Shown piece after piece: positions 53,937 through 64,000 of a stretch of DNA of 64,000 bases; the first letter of the stretch is position 1, and every line of letters starts with the position of its first letter. The notes beneath the pieces were generated by a model. That model ran no database searches and was not told where the DNA came from. It was given only the letters and a program-made list of their open reading frames with translations. Source of the DNA: Amphiduros pacificus (taxonomy: Eukaryota; Annelida; Polychaeta; Phyllodocida; Hesionidae); the NCBI GenBank assembly GCA_949316495.1, contig OX439005.1, positions 11,028,001 through 11,092,000 of the forward strand, read 5' to 3'. Both the position numbers and the translations under genes were made by a program.

Positions 53937-54876
53937 TAGTCCAGTCAATATACAACAAAAAATGGCCTAACCCGGAACAAATTAAAACAGAAATGACACT
54001 GATAGAAAATGTCTCAGAAGAGCATAGAGAATAACATAGTAAAAGTCTACCAAAATCCAAGCAGTGGAACAATGCGTAATTTGCATAAATCCAAAATGGC
54101 CGACACATGACAGGGCAAATCTTTAAAACTATACAGCTTGGCTCCTATTTGACATATTTGAGTAATCTTAGAGTCTATTTTATGTTCTTTGGACAAGAGA
54201 AATTCATTGGAAAACTTTTCAAATAGCTAATACCCATATTTTGTGCTCTTCCTCTCAAAAATGAATGATAAAAGTAGAAAAATAAGTTTAAAATTAGCAC
54301 TTTCTTGTATTCTGATTATATCTGTCTGTTTTACACCTTTGCTGGGATATCCTCTACAACACATATTATTCAATACATAAACAAGTTATCAAATAACAAG
54401 TTATCAAAAAGGATAAAGAACAATCATTTTCAATTAGAATATTTTTTAAATTATGTTTAATGACTCATTAACAATTGAATTTTGCACATCATTGTAAGCT
54501 GTAGGTAAATATTAGTGGTGATCATATTGAAGAGGGAGAGAGTCCACACACACACAGGGAGGCAATCCCCTGCTCTCTTCAAAAAGTGCTGCCTGGCATA
54601 GAACTCAGTTTTTAGTCTCATCTGAAATCACCTTTTATCACTAAAGAATATGAAAGTACCATTTTAAAAATGTCTGTGGAATGACACTCAGTCCCACATA
54701 GTGGGTGGAGAGTACCATTTTTATGACATTTATTTTTTTTCTGATATTTGTTTTGTTATTTTTACTAGCAGCTTTGAATGCTTCAAAGTAATAACTGAAT
54801 TTACTACCAATACCAAATAGTACCATTAGATATGTCTGATAATTACTTACAGATTGTATACAATACTGAACCTAGA

Positions 54877-55137
54877 TTAACAAGAAGTATTATTTTCATC
54901 ATCATCCATATTTGTAGACTCCTCTGCAGTTGAACAGTCCAGCCCATATTTTCCGCAACTGCATTGTCGAATATACTGAACAAAGTGTCCATAAAAAAAA
55001 CTTGGAATATCTATGCCATCACAAACTGCTGCACTATATTCATATTTTGTAACTGCATGAAACCCGAGTTTATGCAGAGTATGATTAAAGCATTCATGAA
55101 ATGAGGTTTTCAAGCATGTTTTCCTTGTCTTGTGTAA
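54877..55137 (-). pseudogene. Unknown ORF fragment inside the 3.4-kb element (C-terminal part)
   Basis: An open frame encoding LHKTRKTCLKTSFHECFNHT, then LHKLGFHAVTKYEYSAAVCD, GIDIPSFFYGHFVQYIRQCS, CGKYGLDCSTAEE and an acidic end, terminating in TAA. It has no ATG at its left limit and is preceded by a stop, so it is a fragment or an exon. A Cys cluster (CSCGKYGLDC) could bind metal. The FHAVTKYEYSAAVCDGIDIP stretch reminds me of long uncharacterised invertebrate proteins, but I cannot name a family. Confidence 0.35.
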
Positions 55138-55408
55138 TTATACCCCGAACTTTTCGATCAAATATCATTACCCATCTCACCCACATCAAGGTCTGTGCCA
55201 TTTGAAAGGAGAGGGTCTTCTGCTAAAATTCAAATCATCCATTCGACAAAGTAGAGTTTTTCTAACAATGGGGCACCTTCAGATTGGGACAATGGAGGTA
55301 TACATGTGACCACCTGTTGGTCAAATGAGTACAAAAGAGTACAAAAGAGTGCTTATTTTTAGTGAGATAGCTTGCTTGTATCACAGTTTTGTGGCCACAT
55401 GTCATTCA

Positions 55409-55677
55409 ATTGCTGTTTAAACGGGTTTGTTTCAGTTTTTGCAGCTGGCGACTAATATCAAATATTTATCTTTTCTTTATTTTATGTTATCCAAAGAATA
55501 ATCAAGCTTTTGGGGGAGATTTTAGATATAATTATGCATAAAATATGAATTATCACTAAATAGGGTTGGGTATTTAAAAAAATGTCATGCAAACAGGATT
55601 ATATAGAAAAAGCAATAATCTCAAACCTCTCCAGATCACCTATCTGGGCTTTGCCGATTTGTGATTAGAGAACACTA
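55409..55677 (-). mobile_element. Foldback MITE (TAGTGTTCTCC family), truncated copy
   Basis: Matches about two thirds of 59182-59596, from the ACGGGTTTG and TTTTTGCAGCTGGCGA blocks to the GAACACTA end. The other terminus is missing. It separates the two unknown ORFs of the surrounding element. Confidence 0.75.
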
Positions 55678-55689
55678 TGATTTTTCCAT

Positions 55690-56000
55690 CGTACTTCAAT
55701 TTGAAGTTATATATGTATTATATATTATATTATTATTATATTATTATTATATTATATTATGATATATATTTTATATGCCTAGATTCTGAGCATATACTCA
55801 GATTAGATTTTTTCCACCATGCTTGGGAAACTCAGATTTCAGGTTTTTTTACTTAGATTTGAAGTTCATGCTCGTGTTCTGAGATTTTACTCAGATCCAA
55901 GATCTTTCAATTTTTCCAATGTTCTCAGACCTTTTCCTGTTCAGATTTGGAGTTTTCATGCTCAGATTCATGCTCAGAGACAGATTAGAGGCTGGCTTCA
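55690..56000 (+). repeat. Low-complexity AT and CTCAGATTT repeats
   Basis: A TATTATATTATTA run (55715-55775) followed by about ten degenerate CTCAGATTY/CATGCTC motifs. It is not coding. Confidence 0.6.
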
Positions 56001-56254
56001 AGCTGAAGTCAATGCTCCAAAGTATGATTTTTACGAAATATTGAACAATTTATGTTGAATTAATGGATTAGATAAGGTTCACTTGAACAGCTACATCTGC
56101 CATTTCTAATGTATCTGCATGTTACATGCAGATACATTTCCAGTCACTGGAAAATGTGTTACTTGACAAAAAGTGATCCTCCATTCCGAGCCCCTGTTTT
56201 CCCCTATCTGGGCCTCTGTATTTTCACCATGACATCATGGGAGTATTTACTCAA

Positions 56255-56662
56255 TTAAACAATGGAAATATCAAATAAGTTCATACTTCTGAGCATGATG
56301 AAAAAATAAGAAATACTTTTGGAGGCAAATTTTGCTAAGTATGGCTTCAAATCTGAGTACATGGGGTAATAATCGGGCCCAGGAGATGACATCTGATCAC
56401 AGGCTGGATAAATTTCACACTTATGTTGCAATATCTTAATGTCATACATGATCAGTTTTACTGCAGTTTGAATTATTCTAAATTTTTCATCCTCTGAATT
56501 ATCCTGCTTTGGGTTTGAATAAAAATCATGCAGGACATTGGCAGTAGCGCTCCACATTATAACAACTTTTTGGTTTCCATTAATTTCTGTAATGATGACC
56601 TTTTTCCATAATGTTTCATTACTTCTTTTTTTTGTGACTGTATGATTCACTGTCTGTTCCAT
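56255..56662 (-). CDS. Unknown 135-residue ORF inside the 3.4-kb element
   Basis: An ATG-initiated frame in good context (AAACATGG) encoding MEQTVNHTVTKKRSNETLWK, an IITEINGNQKVVIMWSATAN stretch, VLHDFYSNPKQDNSEDEKF, IIQTAVKLIMYDIKILQHK and a C-terminal DLKPYLAKFASKSISYFF. The mix of hydrophobic and charged residues looks like real protein rather than a chance frame in AT-rich DNA. It has no motif I can name. It lies between the TIRs, upstream of the second fragment on the same strand, so both may be exons or remnants of one transposon protein. Function unknown. Confidence 0.4.
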   Translation of the reverse strand: MEQTVNHTVTKKRSNETLWKKVIITEINGNQKVVIMWSATANVLHDFYSNPKQDNSEDEKFRIIQTAVKLIMYDIKILQHKCEIYPACDQMSSPGPDYYPMYSDLKPYLAKFASKSISYFFIMLRSMNLFDISIV

Positions 56663-57321
56663 GTTTTGGTCTCCCTTGAAGTGATTTTTGTCTGCTTGTT
56701 ACCTATTTGGAATTTGTGAGGTATTGACCTGCCTGTGCTGCATGCCTGATGGTTGACAGCCCTGGCAACATGTAGGTCATTAACAAATTATATTCTAGCT
56801 TTGACAGTTTTGATCATGCTGTTCAGAGTCTTCATCATGCTGTTCACAAACAGTGGCAAAATTTCTGTCAAGGTCCTTTGCTCTAACTGATATTGCTGGA
56901 TATTAATGCATACTCTTTTTTTCTTTCCACCATAAAGGTAACCTTAAGTACAGTATATACCATGTATTTCATAGCAGAATGATGCTGGAATCATATGAAA
57001 TACATTACAATAAACATTACAGATGCTATATATTTCCTTATCATGGCCTTAAATAACTGCTTTACATCAACAAGAGCATGATATTAATTCAGTGTGCAGG
57101 GAACCTTTAATCATAAAAAGAAACCTGCATGTATGCATGGAATAGGATGAAATGTCATTGAGAGGTGGCCATTTTGAATTTATGCAAATTAGTAGGTGTT
57201 CCACTAAGTTGATTTTGGTAGACTTTTTATATGTTCATCTGGGTTACATTTTGAGATAAATAACACCAAAATGGTTTCTGTTCTAATTTGTTCTGGGTCA
57301 CTTCATTTTTTGACTGGACTA

Positions 57322-57580
57322 ATACATATTATATTAAACATTACATTATATAATTATGTAAATCAAACCTTCAAATCATCAATAAGCTAGTTAACAGGAT
57401 TAATACGCTCATAACCAGCTGCAAACAAAGGGTGACACAAAATCTACCAGACGGCGACGTGGTGAACCTATCAATCCTAGCAGGTCTGCGCTCTGCAAAC
57501 TCAGGCACCACCTCTGTTGTGGAAAGACGTCATAGAAAACCGCATCAGTTTTTTCTCACTGCACGTAAAATTGTTAACTG
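57322..57580. other. Short unique stretch before copy E5
   Basis: It includes a GC-richer piece (57440-57560) open in one plus-strand frame (DGDVVNLSILAGLRSANSGT), with no recognisable domain. It may be captured or ancestral sequence next to the satellite element. Confidence 0.3.
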
Positions 57581-58150
57581 GGTCACTTGTGCAGCTATCT
57601 ATCACTGGTGTAACTGTCTTTCATTTGTACAGCTGTCTCACACTCGTAAGTGTCTGTTTATATATTTCTCTGATGCAACTATTTATCTCTTATTGTTGTA
57701 ACTCACATATTGTTTGTAACTATCTCTCAACTGTGCAGCTGTCTCAACTATGCAGCTGTCTCTCACTTGTGCAGCTATCTCTCACTTATGCAGCTATCTC
57801 TCACTGGTGCAGCTATCTCTCACTCCTGTAACTATCTCTCATTTATGCAGCTGTCTCACACTAGGTGTCTAAGTAATGTTTGCATTTTATATGTGAAGGC
57901 CCTTTTGTGTAAAACCTTGTAGGACCTCCGCTGGCTCAGTAATAAGGTAAATAATTAGGTCAAATTCTAGATAGTTAAAAACAAAGCCTAATTACAGACA
58001 TGAATATATATTGTGGATAATATTTCATATCTAACGTAATTCTGACAACAAATAAGTGATATCTATACTATTTACAATATTTCTATGGTGCAACTTATAA
58101 CACAAACTTGACATTATTTCAGTCATTTAGTGGTGAGATATTCCCCCCAT
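57581..58150 (-). mobile_element. Satellite-bearing element, old copy E5
   Basis: On the minus strand it shows 5'-part remnants (58140-57890; blocks GACAACAAATAAGTGATA, AAAACAAAGC and AGGTCAAATT match E3 and E4) followed by a short, degenerate array of CTGCACAAGTGAGAGACAG-type units (57870-57590). Many substitutions and a shortened array show that it is much older than E1-E4. Confidence 0.7.
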
Positions 58151-58284
58151 TGGTAACTCACCTAATATCGCTCATTATGCCTGCCACTTGGCGGAGCCAT
58201 CAGCAGTGAGTGGAAACCACACAAGCTGCCAATAATGATGGGTATGAAGCTTTGGAAGTATCATTCGTGCTTCGCACTGAACCC

Positions 58285-58450
58285 TAAAGTTCACACTTCG
58301 CCTTCGCTATTTTCGTCCTCTACTTCGCTAATTTTGTCCTTCTACTTTGCTATTTTCGCCATTCTACTTCGCTATTTTCGCACTTCTACTTCTCTATTTC
58401 GCACTTCTACTTCTCTATTTCGCATTCTACTTCGCCATTTTCGATTTCAG
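58285..58450 (+). repeat. About 20-bp minisatellite (CTACTTCGCTATTTTCG)
   Basis: Seven to eight imperfect units of CTTCTACTTCGCTATTTTCG with TCTCTATTTCGC variants. Confidence 0.85.
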
Positions 58451-59060
58451 ATAAGAATCAAATCTGTATGGTATTATTAGCAGAAATATTAATGTGAAAA
58501 ACTTAAATTATGATTAACATTAATATAACAAAGTTATTGGCCTCGGCTGTTCATTTGATATAAAGACTCCTCTTCTCTCGTTTACATTTGTTGCAGGTAT
58601 AAGAAAATTGCAGAAACAAGAGTTTGTTCTATGGTCATCAATCTTCTTTAAAATAAGTCTTCATTGTTTATTTTTTGTTTGTACTATGGTTAAGATCAAA
58701 GGGCACGAAGCCACTCCTAAGATACATTGAATGTTTGGATAGTTCCAGAAGTCAACCCAAAGATAAATTGCAAACATGTGTAAAATTGCTGAAGCCACCC
58801 CTAAAGCCACCTTCAAAGTCCTTGTGATGTTAGGCCAAATCTGTGATCAAAGGTTATTCTGTCATTGTTTCCACAACTCAGCCCATGCAGTCTTTGATGT
58901 CTTCCCATTTGACAACAATATTCAATTCAATTCAATACTTTTATTGACACAAGAGATCAATACAAATCTATTTGTCATTTCATTAGCTATAGTATAAATT
59001 TTCATAACATCAATATCTAATGCTACAACTAACTATTTTATGTCATCAATAAGCAATTAT
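58451..59060. other. Non-coding stretch
   Basis: AT-rich, with an ATTCAATTCAATTC simple run near 58920. No gene seen. Confidence 0.45.
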
Positions 59061-59089
59061 GGCAACAGTATTATTAAACATAAACGCTG

Positions 59090-59735
59090 AATTGTCGCAG
59101 GTCCTTGACATGACAACCCACCCGGTCACAGATTTACAAAGACAACAGGTTAACCCTTTGGCACGGGCCTCAGCTCATGTGTAGTGTTCTCCAATCACCA
59201 ATCGGCAAAGCCCAGACAGGTGATCTGGAGGGGTTTGTCGAACGTCCAAGGTCTTTACCAATTTCAACCAAAGAAAAGTTTGGTGGAGTAGTTAGAGCTC
59301 TAGTGAAGTAAAAAATTGAACCCGTTTCAACTGCTGTTAAAACGGGTTTGACTCAATTTTTGCAGCTGGCGATTATTATCAAGTATTTATATTTTCCTTA
59401 TTTAATGTTATCCAAAGAATAATCAAGCTTTTTTGTGAGATTTTAGATATAATTATACATAAAATATGAATTATCACTAAAACAGTTGGGTATTTAAAAA
59501 ATCACATCTAAACGAGATTATGAAGGAAAAGCAAAAATCTCAGACCTCTCCAGATCACCTATCTGGGCTTTGACGATGAGTGATTGGAGAACACTAGCTC
59601 ATGTGTGAAATTGCATCATGAATTCAATCTCGACATGGGCGGCGATCAAACCCACAACCTTTGGATCACCACAGAGGAACTGGTGCTAATAAACTGGCAC
59701 TCTAATCAACTGTGCCAAGACCCATGGCCTCCAAA
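59090..59735 (-). mobile_element. tRNA-derived SINE, split by a MITE
   Basis: On the minus strand, 59725-59637 reads like a tRNA head: A box TGGCACAGTTGATTAGAGTG, with CCAG following, and B box GTGGGTTTGATCGCCGCCC at the T arm. The body continues TCGAGATTGAATTCATGATG, is interrupted by the foldback MITE at 59596-59182, and resumes CTGAGGCCCGTGCCAAAGGG toward about 59090. The 3' end is not certain. The head resembles a Pol III promoter of SINE type. Confidence 0.7.
59182..59596. mobile_element. Foldback MITE (TAGTGTTCTCC family), complete, with 9-bp TSD
   Basis: Inverted ends of about 50 bp begin TAGTGTTCTCCAATCACC and include GGCAAAGCCCAGA and AGGTGATCTGGAG. GCTCATGTG flanks both sides (59173-59181 and 59597-59605), a 9-bp target duplication as in Mutator-like elements. 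Its insertion splits the SINE. 415 bp, no coding frame. Confidence 0.85.
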
Positions 59736-59739
59736 AGAG

Positions 59740-61943
59740 TCAGACAAAAACAATCATCAATTTCCAAGGGGGGTGAAAACATTTTTTAAAAATGAATCTT
59801 TTCTTATGGCAAAAGCTGTTAACTTAGATAATTTTGAAAGTGATGTAAAAATCAAAAACAATCAAACTGATACATCAATGATGTACTTTTCCAACCAGAT
59901 TTTCCAATTTACCCCCCTCCCCCCTCCCCAATTAAACATTGGAAATTGACATGCACACATGTTCAGTTCTGTCATTGTGCATGACCATGTGTAAGAGCCA
60001 CAAAGTTCAGAACTGTATGGTAATTGTATTCAAATGTGAGGAAAAAGTATTCCGCATTTGATGCCAATTATGGCAGAGGTAGTATGTGACTACCTCGCCA
60101 TTCAGAGTAGCGAGTGCCCAGAATGACATGATTTAGCGACCAGCTCTGTTGTGAGTTTTCAGAATGATGCGATTTCCTCGGATTGGTTCAGATTTACTGC
60201 CCAGAACGTTACAGAGCTCTCCCATCCCTAAAGAATGGGAATGGCAATATTTGCCTCACCTGGTGACTTTTCCAAACAAAAAGATGTCTCTTTTTTCTCA
60301 GTCACTTGGGCCAACAATTTTTTCCTGGGGTGCAAACATCCTAATTTTCATACTTATATTTGTGAATGGATGTATGATATATTAGAGGACAACCTACATA
60401 TCTTCAAATTAAGTCTATTTATCACATATATTGATTTAGATATGTAATCTATTACCCGAGGTGACGTTTTTTCATTTGAAAAAGTTTGACCTTGAGATGA
60501 CCTTTGTTTGACCTTGAGCAACAAAATCAATGAAACTTCACATATTTTTGCAGGAAATGTTAATAATCATATTTCTTAGGATAACACAAACTCAGAACAC
60601 CAAAAATCATGAAATTATATTAATTAGAACCAATTTTACAGCTGTTTTAAGGTTTTAAGATTAAGGTAAACTATTTTCTAATGGAAATGGTAGGAAAAAA
60701 TTGGCTGTTTCTGACGTCTCCCCCATAAAATCCTCAAAATGTTATGTACAAAAAAAGTGGTGCATCAATCTTAGTTGTTAGGCTGTAAAAAAAATTGCCT
60801 GGGCCACTTAAATTTTGTACATTAACCCTGAAATATTTACATTAAATATAATGGGAATTGCCAAAATTTAACCTAAATTTATAAAAGTGGCCCGGGCAAA
60901 AAGTTTTTCAATCCAGCATACACAGTTAAGTAATTTTGTTGATGTCTGAGATACCGTTAAAGTTTTAAAAGCCAAGCGTTTTATATGAATCCATTGTTTT
61001 GCAAAATTAAGGGCTTTTCAAATTTATGTTTGTACAAAATATGCAACAACCCTCCTTAATGATGATCATCACTGAAATCTATGTGTCAAAGAATTCATAC
61101 ATTAGGTCAAATTGCTCTCATTTTTTTATTTCTGAACATAGTAGTTCAAAACTAAGAACAATTCATGACATCATCTTAATATAAAAATCAATTTTCTTCC
61201 CCCTTGTTTTATGAATGATCTGCATCATTCAAACTACCACTCTGTGCAGGCAGCAGAAAAGGGTGCGACCCACTGCAACTAATGACGTCACTATACCAGT
61301 GTGAACAAAATGTCCTGAAAAGCTGCCACTGGTTAATACAACTATTTCAAGTAGTCATTTAATGAAGTAAACTTCATCTGCCTATTAAGTCCTGGGTGCC
61401 AGGAACTTTAGTCCTATTAGTCATGAGTATGGTCACATTAGATATGGACACTGCCTGGAAATCACACATTTTTCCAAACATCAGGCAGTCTGAGGGTAAC
61501 CTAGGTTGGCTTTGTAAAAAAAAATCCATTGCCTACACACCTTTTGTGAAATGTGAACAAATGTTCAATAAATGTGAATGGGGTATAAGAAAAACGAGCC
61601 TACTCCTGTTGTGTAATCTCCATAACTAATTTGCTTGTCTTCTTCATTTCTCATCAAAACTATCAAGGAAAATTAGGACAAAATACTATTTTGAAAGAAA
61701 TGCACTTGTACATGTAATCATACCTTATAATTCAAATATTGTGGTGTTTAAATATTGATTAATGTCATGAATGCTTTTATTTTAATAGGGAATGTATTTT
61801 AACACTGTAAATCAGAGACATTTAAAACAAAATATATCTGTGTACATGTAGATGTACCAATTCCCACCAAGTGCAGTATTTTTGGTCATTTTCTCCTCTG
61901 CCACTAGGGGGCACGCGATGAAAAGGACAGCTGCTACAACTTT
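59740..61943. other. Non-coding stretch
   Basis: AT-rich, with the GGCAGAGGTAGTATGTGACT fragment at 60070-60120 (related to 14822-14870), one TGACCTTGAGATGACCTTTG block near 60489 and no recognisable gene. Confidence 0.45.
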
Positions 61944-62402
61944 TAGTGTTCTCCAATCACCCATCGGCAAAGCCCAGATAGGTGATCTGGAGAGGTCTGA
62001 GATTTTTGCTTTTTGGTCATAATCTCGTTCAGATGTGATTTTTTAAATACCCAACTGTTTAAGTGATAATTCATATTTTATGTATGATTATGTCTAAAAT
62101 CTCACAAAAAAGCTTGATTATTTTTTGGATAACATTAAATAAAGAAAATATAAATACTTGATAATAATCGGCAGTTGCAAAAATTGAGTCAAACCCGTTT
62201 TAACGGCAGTTGAAACAGGTTCAATTTTGACGTTTAAACGGGTTTACCAAAGTTTTTGCAGCTGGTGAGTTTTTACTTCACTAGAGCTCAATCAACTACA
62301 CCAAACTTTTCTTTGGTTGGAGTTGGTAGAGACCATGGACGTTCGACAAACCCCTCCAGATCACCTATCTGGGCTTTGCCGATGGGTGATTGGAGAACAC
62401 TA
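61944..62402. mobile_element. Foldback MITE (TAGTGTTCTCC family), second full copy
   Basis: 459 bp with the same inverted ends as 59182-59596, in the opposite internal orientation and with a duplicated AAACGGGTTT/TTTTTGCAGCTGG inner block. No clear target duplication is visible at this copy. Confidence 0.82.
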
Positions 62403-62984
62403 TAGTCCTCTTCGGCGATAGAATCTGTGCGCGCATAGAGCAGGTCATCTCACTGCCGATAATGGTGGCCAAGCAGGCCCAATGAGGCACGCTAGCTGTC
62501 ATTTACAAATCCACTGCAGGTGTCACTCTGAGTGAATAACATCTCCATTTATCGAGTGATGTACAATGTAGACATGTATAGGAAGTATTTTGTGTAAATT
62601 TGAAAGAAGTTTGGTGGTGATTTTACACTGAATTCATGTTGCAATCTTGAGCTGTCAAAATAGTCAGTTTCAATGCATTTCTACTGCACATCAGTGTTAA
62701 GATTACCTTTGGGATTGGTCCTGGTGTTCTATGTGTGTATGTTACTCCATGTTATATCATAAAATGTCCTTTACTAATCTGAGAAAATTACATTTTAGTG
62801 GACAGTTTGTAAATAAACATCAGCACCACTGATAAGCACTTGCCTCATGCAGCAGATTTGACAGGCCACTGGATAGGCTTACCTCTTATCTCCAGCCGCT
62901 AAGCTGTGGCCACTGGCAGTTGTGGACTAATCCTGGCTCTCACATTTTAAATGATGATTAAAAATATTAGCATGTTTATATATC
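62403..62984. other. Non-coding stretch
   Basis: Moderate GC at its left end (GCGCGCATAGAGC). No coding frame or repeat family recognised. Confidence 0.4.
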
Positions 62985-64000
62985 AGCTACTGTATACAGA
63001 CAAATTTTCGCGACCTTTTTATTTTCGCGTTAATTCGCGCCAGGACGTCATTCGCGAAATTAAATGGACGCGAAATTGAATTGAATTGTGCGATATAATT
63101 AAATAATAATTTTAATAGACATAGAAGTGAAAGTAAAACGTAAATACGATGTCCGTGACGTAGCGGATCGATTGATTTTAATTGCGTTTTAAATGATAAA
63201 TAAAGGTATTTACCCAATATTATCACGATGATTTACTGCCGATGGAGTGCTATAAACGATAATAATTAAAAGCGATATGATTAATATTTTTGGCTTAAAA
63301 TACACAAAGAAATATTCTACCACGTGTTATAGTTTTGACGCTAAGATCAAGGACGTCACGTACATCGTGTTACGTTTTCGATGTGCGGAACACGGTAAAT
63401 TTGATGTGCGGCAACACGAAGAGAAGCCAGGGATCCATCGTTGCGCAATATATTAAATTTTTCAATGCGAGTTGATATACTCCATTTGTTTTCGCGCCAA
63501 AAATAAGAGCTTGTCCCCGTCACTCCCGCTTTTTAAAATGACGACCTCGTATTGCGTAATGCATGTTAAATGGATGAATGGATTTGTTCTGCAATTGATA
63601 CCAATTATCAGCGTTCACAGTTTTGCATTTCGTCAATGTTTCCACTGCTTTGAGTCGTGTCTTCCCTTGTTGACAGAAATGCTTTCACACGTGGATCGAT
63701 TTTAATTGCGTTTTAATGGATTGATGGTTTTGTTCTGTTCTCGAACAATTTGTGATAATATTGGGTAAATACCTTTATTTATCATTTAAAATGCAATTAA
63801 AATCGATCCACTTGTGAAGGCATTTCTGTCAAAAAGGGAAGACACAACTCAACGCAACACGTGGTCGCAATTTTGAAAGGCGGAAGTGACGGGAAGAGGC
63901 TCTTGTTTTTAGCGCGAAAATGATTGTTATTAACTGGCATTGAAATATTAATATATTGCGCAATAATGGATGATTTTGTTCTGTTCTCGACCTGCAAAGC
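62985..64000. mobile_element. TTCGCG / AATCGATC inverted-repeat family, runs off the window
   Basis: It starts CTGTATACAGACAAATTTTC with TTCGCG repeated several times. It then holds CGGATCGATTGATTTTAATT and AATGATAAATAAAGGTATTT, which recur inverted at 63760-63815. Blocks are shared with 13761-14457 and 27495-27740, including CAAAAATAAGAGCTT and CCCCGTCACT. The window ends inside it, so the far end is unknown. Confidence 0.6.

Larger units (their letters stand above)
53937..57321 (-). mobile_element. 3.4-kb element with TIRs and unknown ORFs
   Basis: Termini of about 175 bp are inverted copies: left 53937-54110 (TAGTCCAGTCAA, CGGAACAAATTAAAACAGAA, AAAGTCTACCAAAATC, AATTTGCATAAAT, AAAATGGCC) and right 57160-57321 with the same blocks in reverse. 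Enclosed on the minus strand are two protein-like frames (56662-56255 and 55113-54877), plus a partial foldback MITE between them (55409-55677). ATA on both outer sides might be a 3-bp target duplication, but this is weak. The layout is that of an old, decayed DNA transposon with its own coding sequence. Confidence 0.6.

Noticed and set aside
59584-59949. 121-residue plus-strand frame
   Set aside because: Its first half is antisense to the tRNA-like head of the SINE; the rest has no domain.

Overview
This window is nuclear DNA from an AT-rich animal genome. It has an interrupted protein kinase gene with consensus splice sites, long introns full of dispersed repeats, a tRNA-derived SINE, a LINE, and many short DNA transposons. 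The style of the repeats (dispersed TGACCTTGA/TCAAGGTCA repeats, 'GACGGACGGACAGAC' tails, minisatellite-bearing non-autonomous elements) suggests a marine invertebrate. A lophotrochozoan, perhaps a mollusc, is my best guess, but the sequence does not prove it.

Left part (about 5.1-25.1 kb, minus strand): one recognisable host gene, a group II p21-activated kinase (PAK4/5/6 family; fly ortholog mushroom bodies tiny). All eight coding exons can be placed. They join in phase into a 692-residue protein with an N-terminal CRIB domain, a long low-complexity linker and a complete C-terminal kinase domain. One intron uses a GC-AG splice pair. Its introns hold dispersed repeats, including an element built from about 145-bp tandem units, a 530-bp MITE rich in TGACGTCA sites, and a foldback element.

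Middle (about 26-51 kb): no host gene seen. This is a nest of DNA transposons and minisatellites. It holds a hAT-type element with a perfect 8-bp target duplication and an amplified TTTCTTCC motif (26.2-27.5 kb). It holds a 7.35-kb inverted-repeat structure carrying a 22-bp array and two opposed 41-bp arrays (30.0-37.3 kb). It holds foldback arms with a near-perfect 89-bp hairpin (37.4-40.5 kb). It also holds four copies, plus an older fifth, of a non-autonomous element built around a 19-20-bp minisatellite. That family may be Helitron/Helentron-derived, like the 'pearl' elements of bivalves. One copy carries a second, hAT-like insertion whose empty site survives in the neighbouring copy.

Right part (about 51-64 kb): a 5'-truncated CR1/jockey-type LINE with a 21-bp target duplication, a TA-flanked MITE, and a segmental duplication. 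A 3.4-kb element with about 180-bp terminal inverted repeats encloses two minus-strand ORFs of unknown function. A 415-bp foldback MITE is inserted into a tRNA-derived SINE, and the window ends in another inverted-repeat family also seen in a PAK intron. The genes do not form an operon or pathway. The main interest is how the repeats are built and nested.
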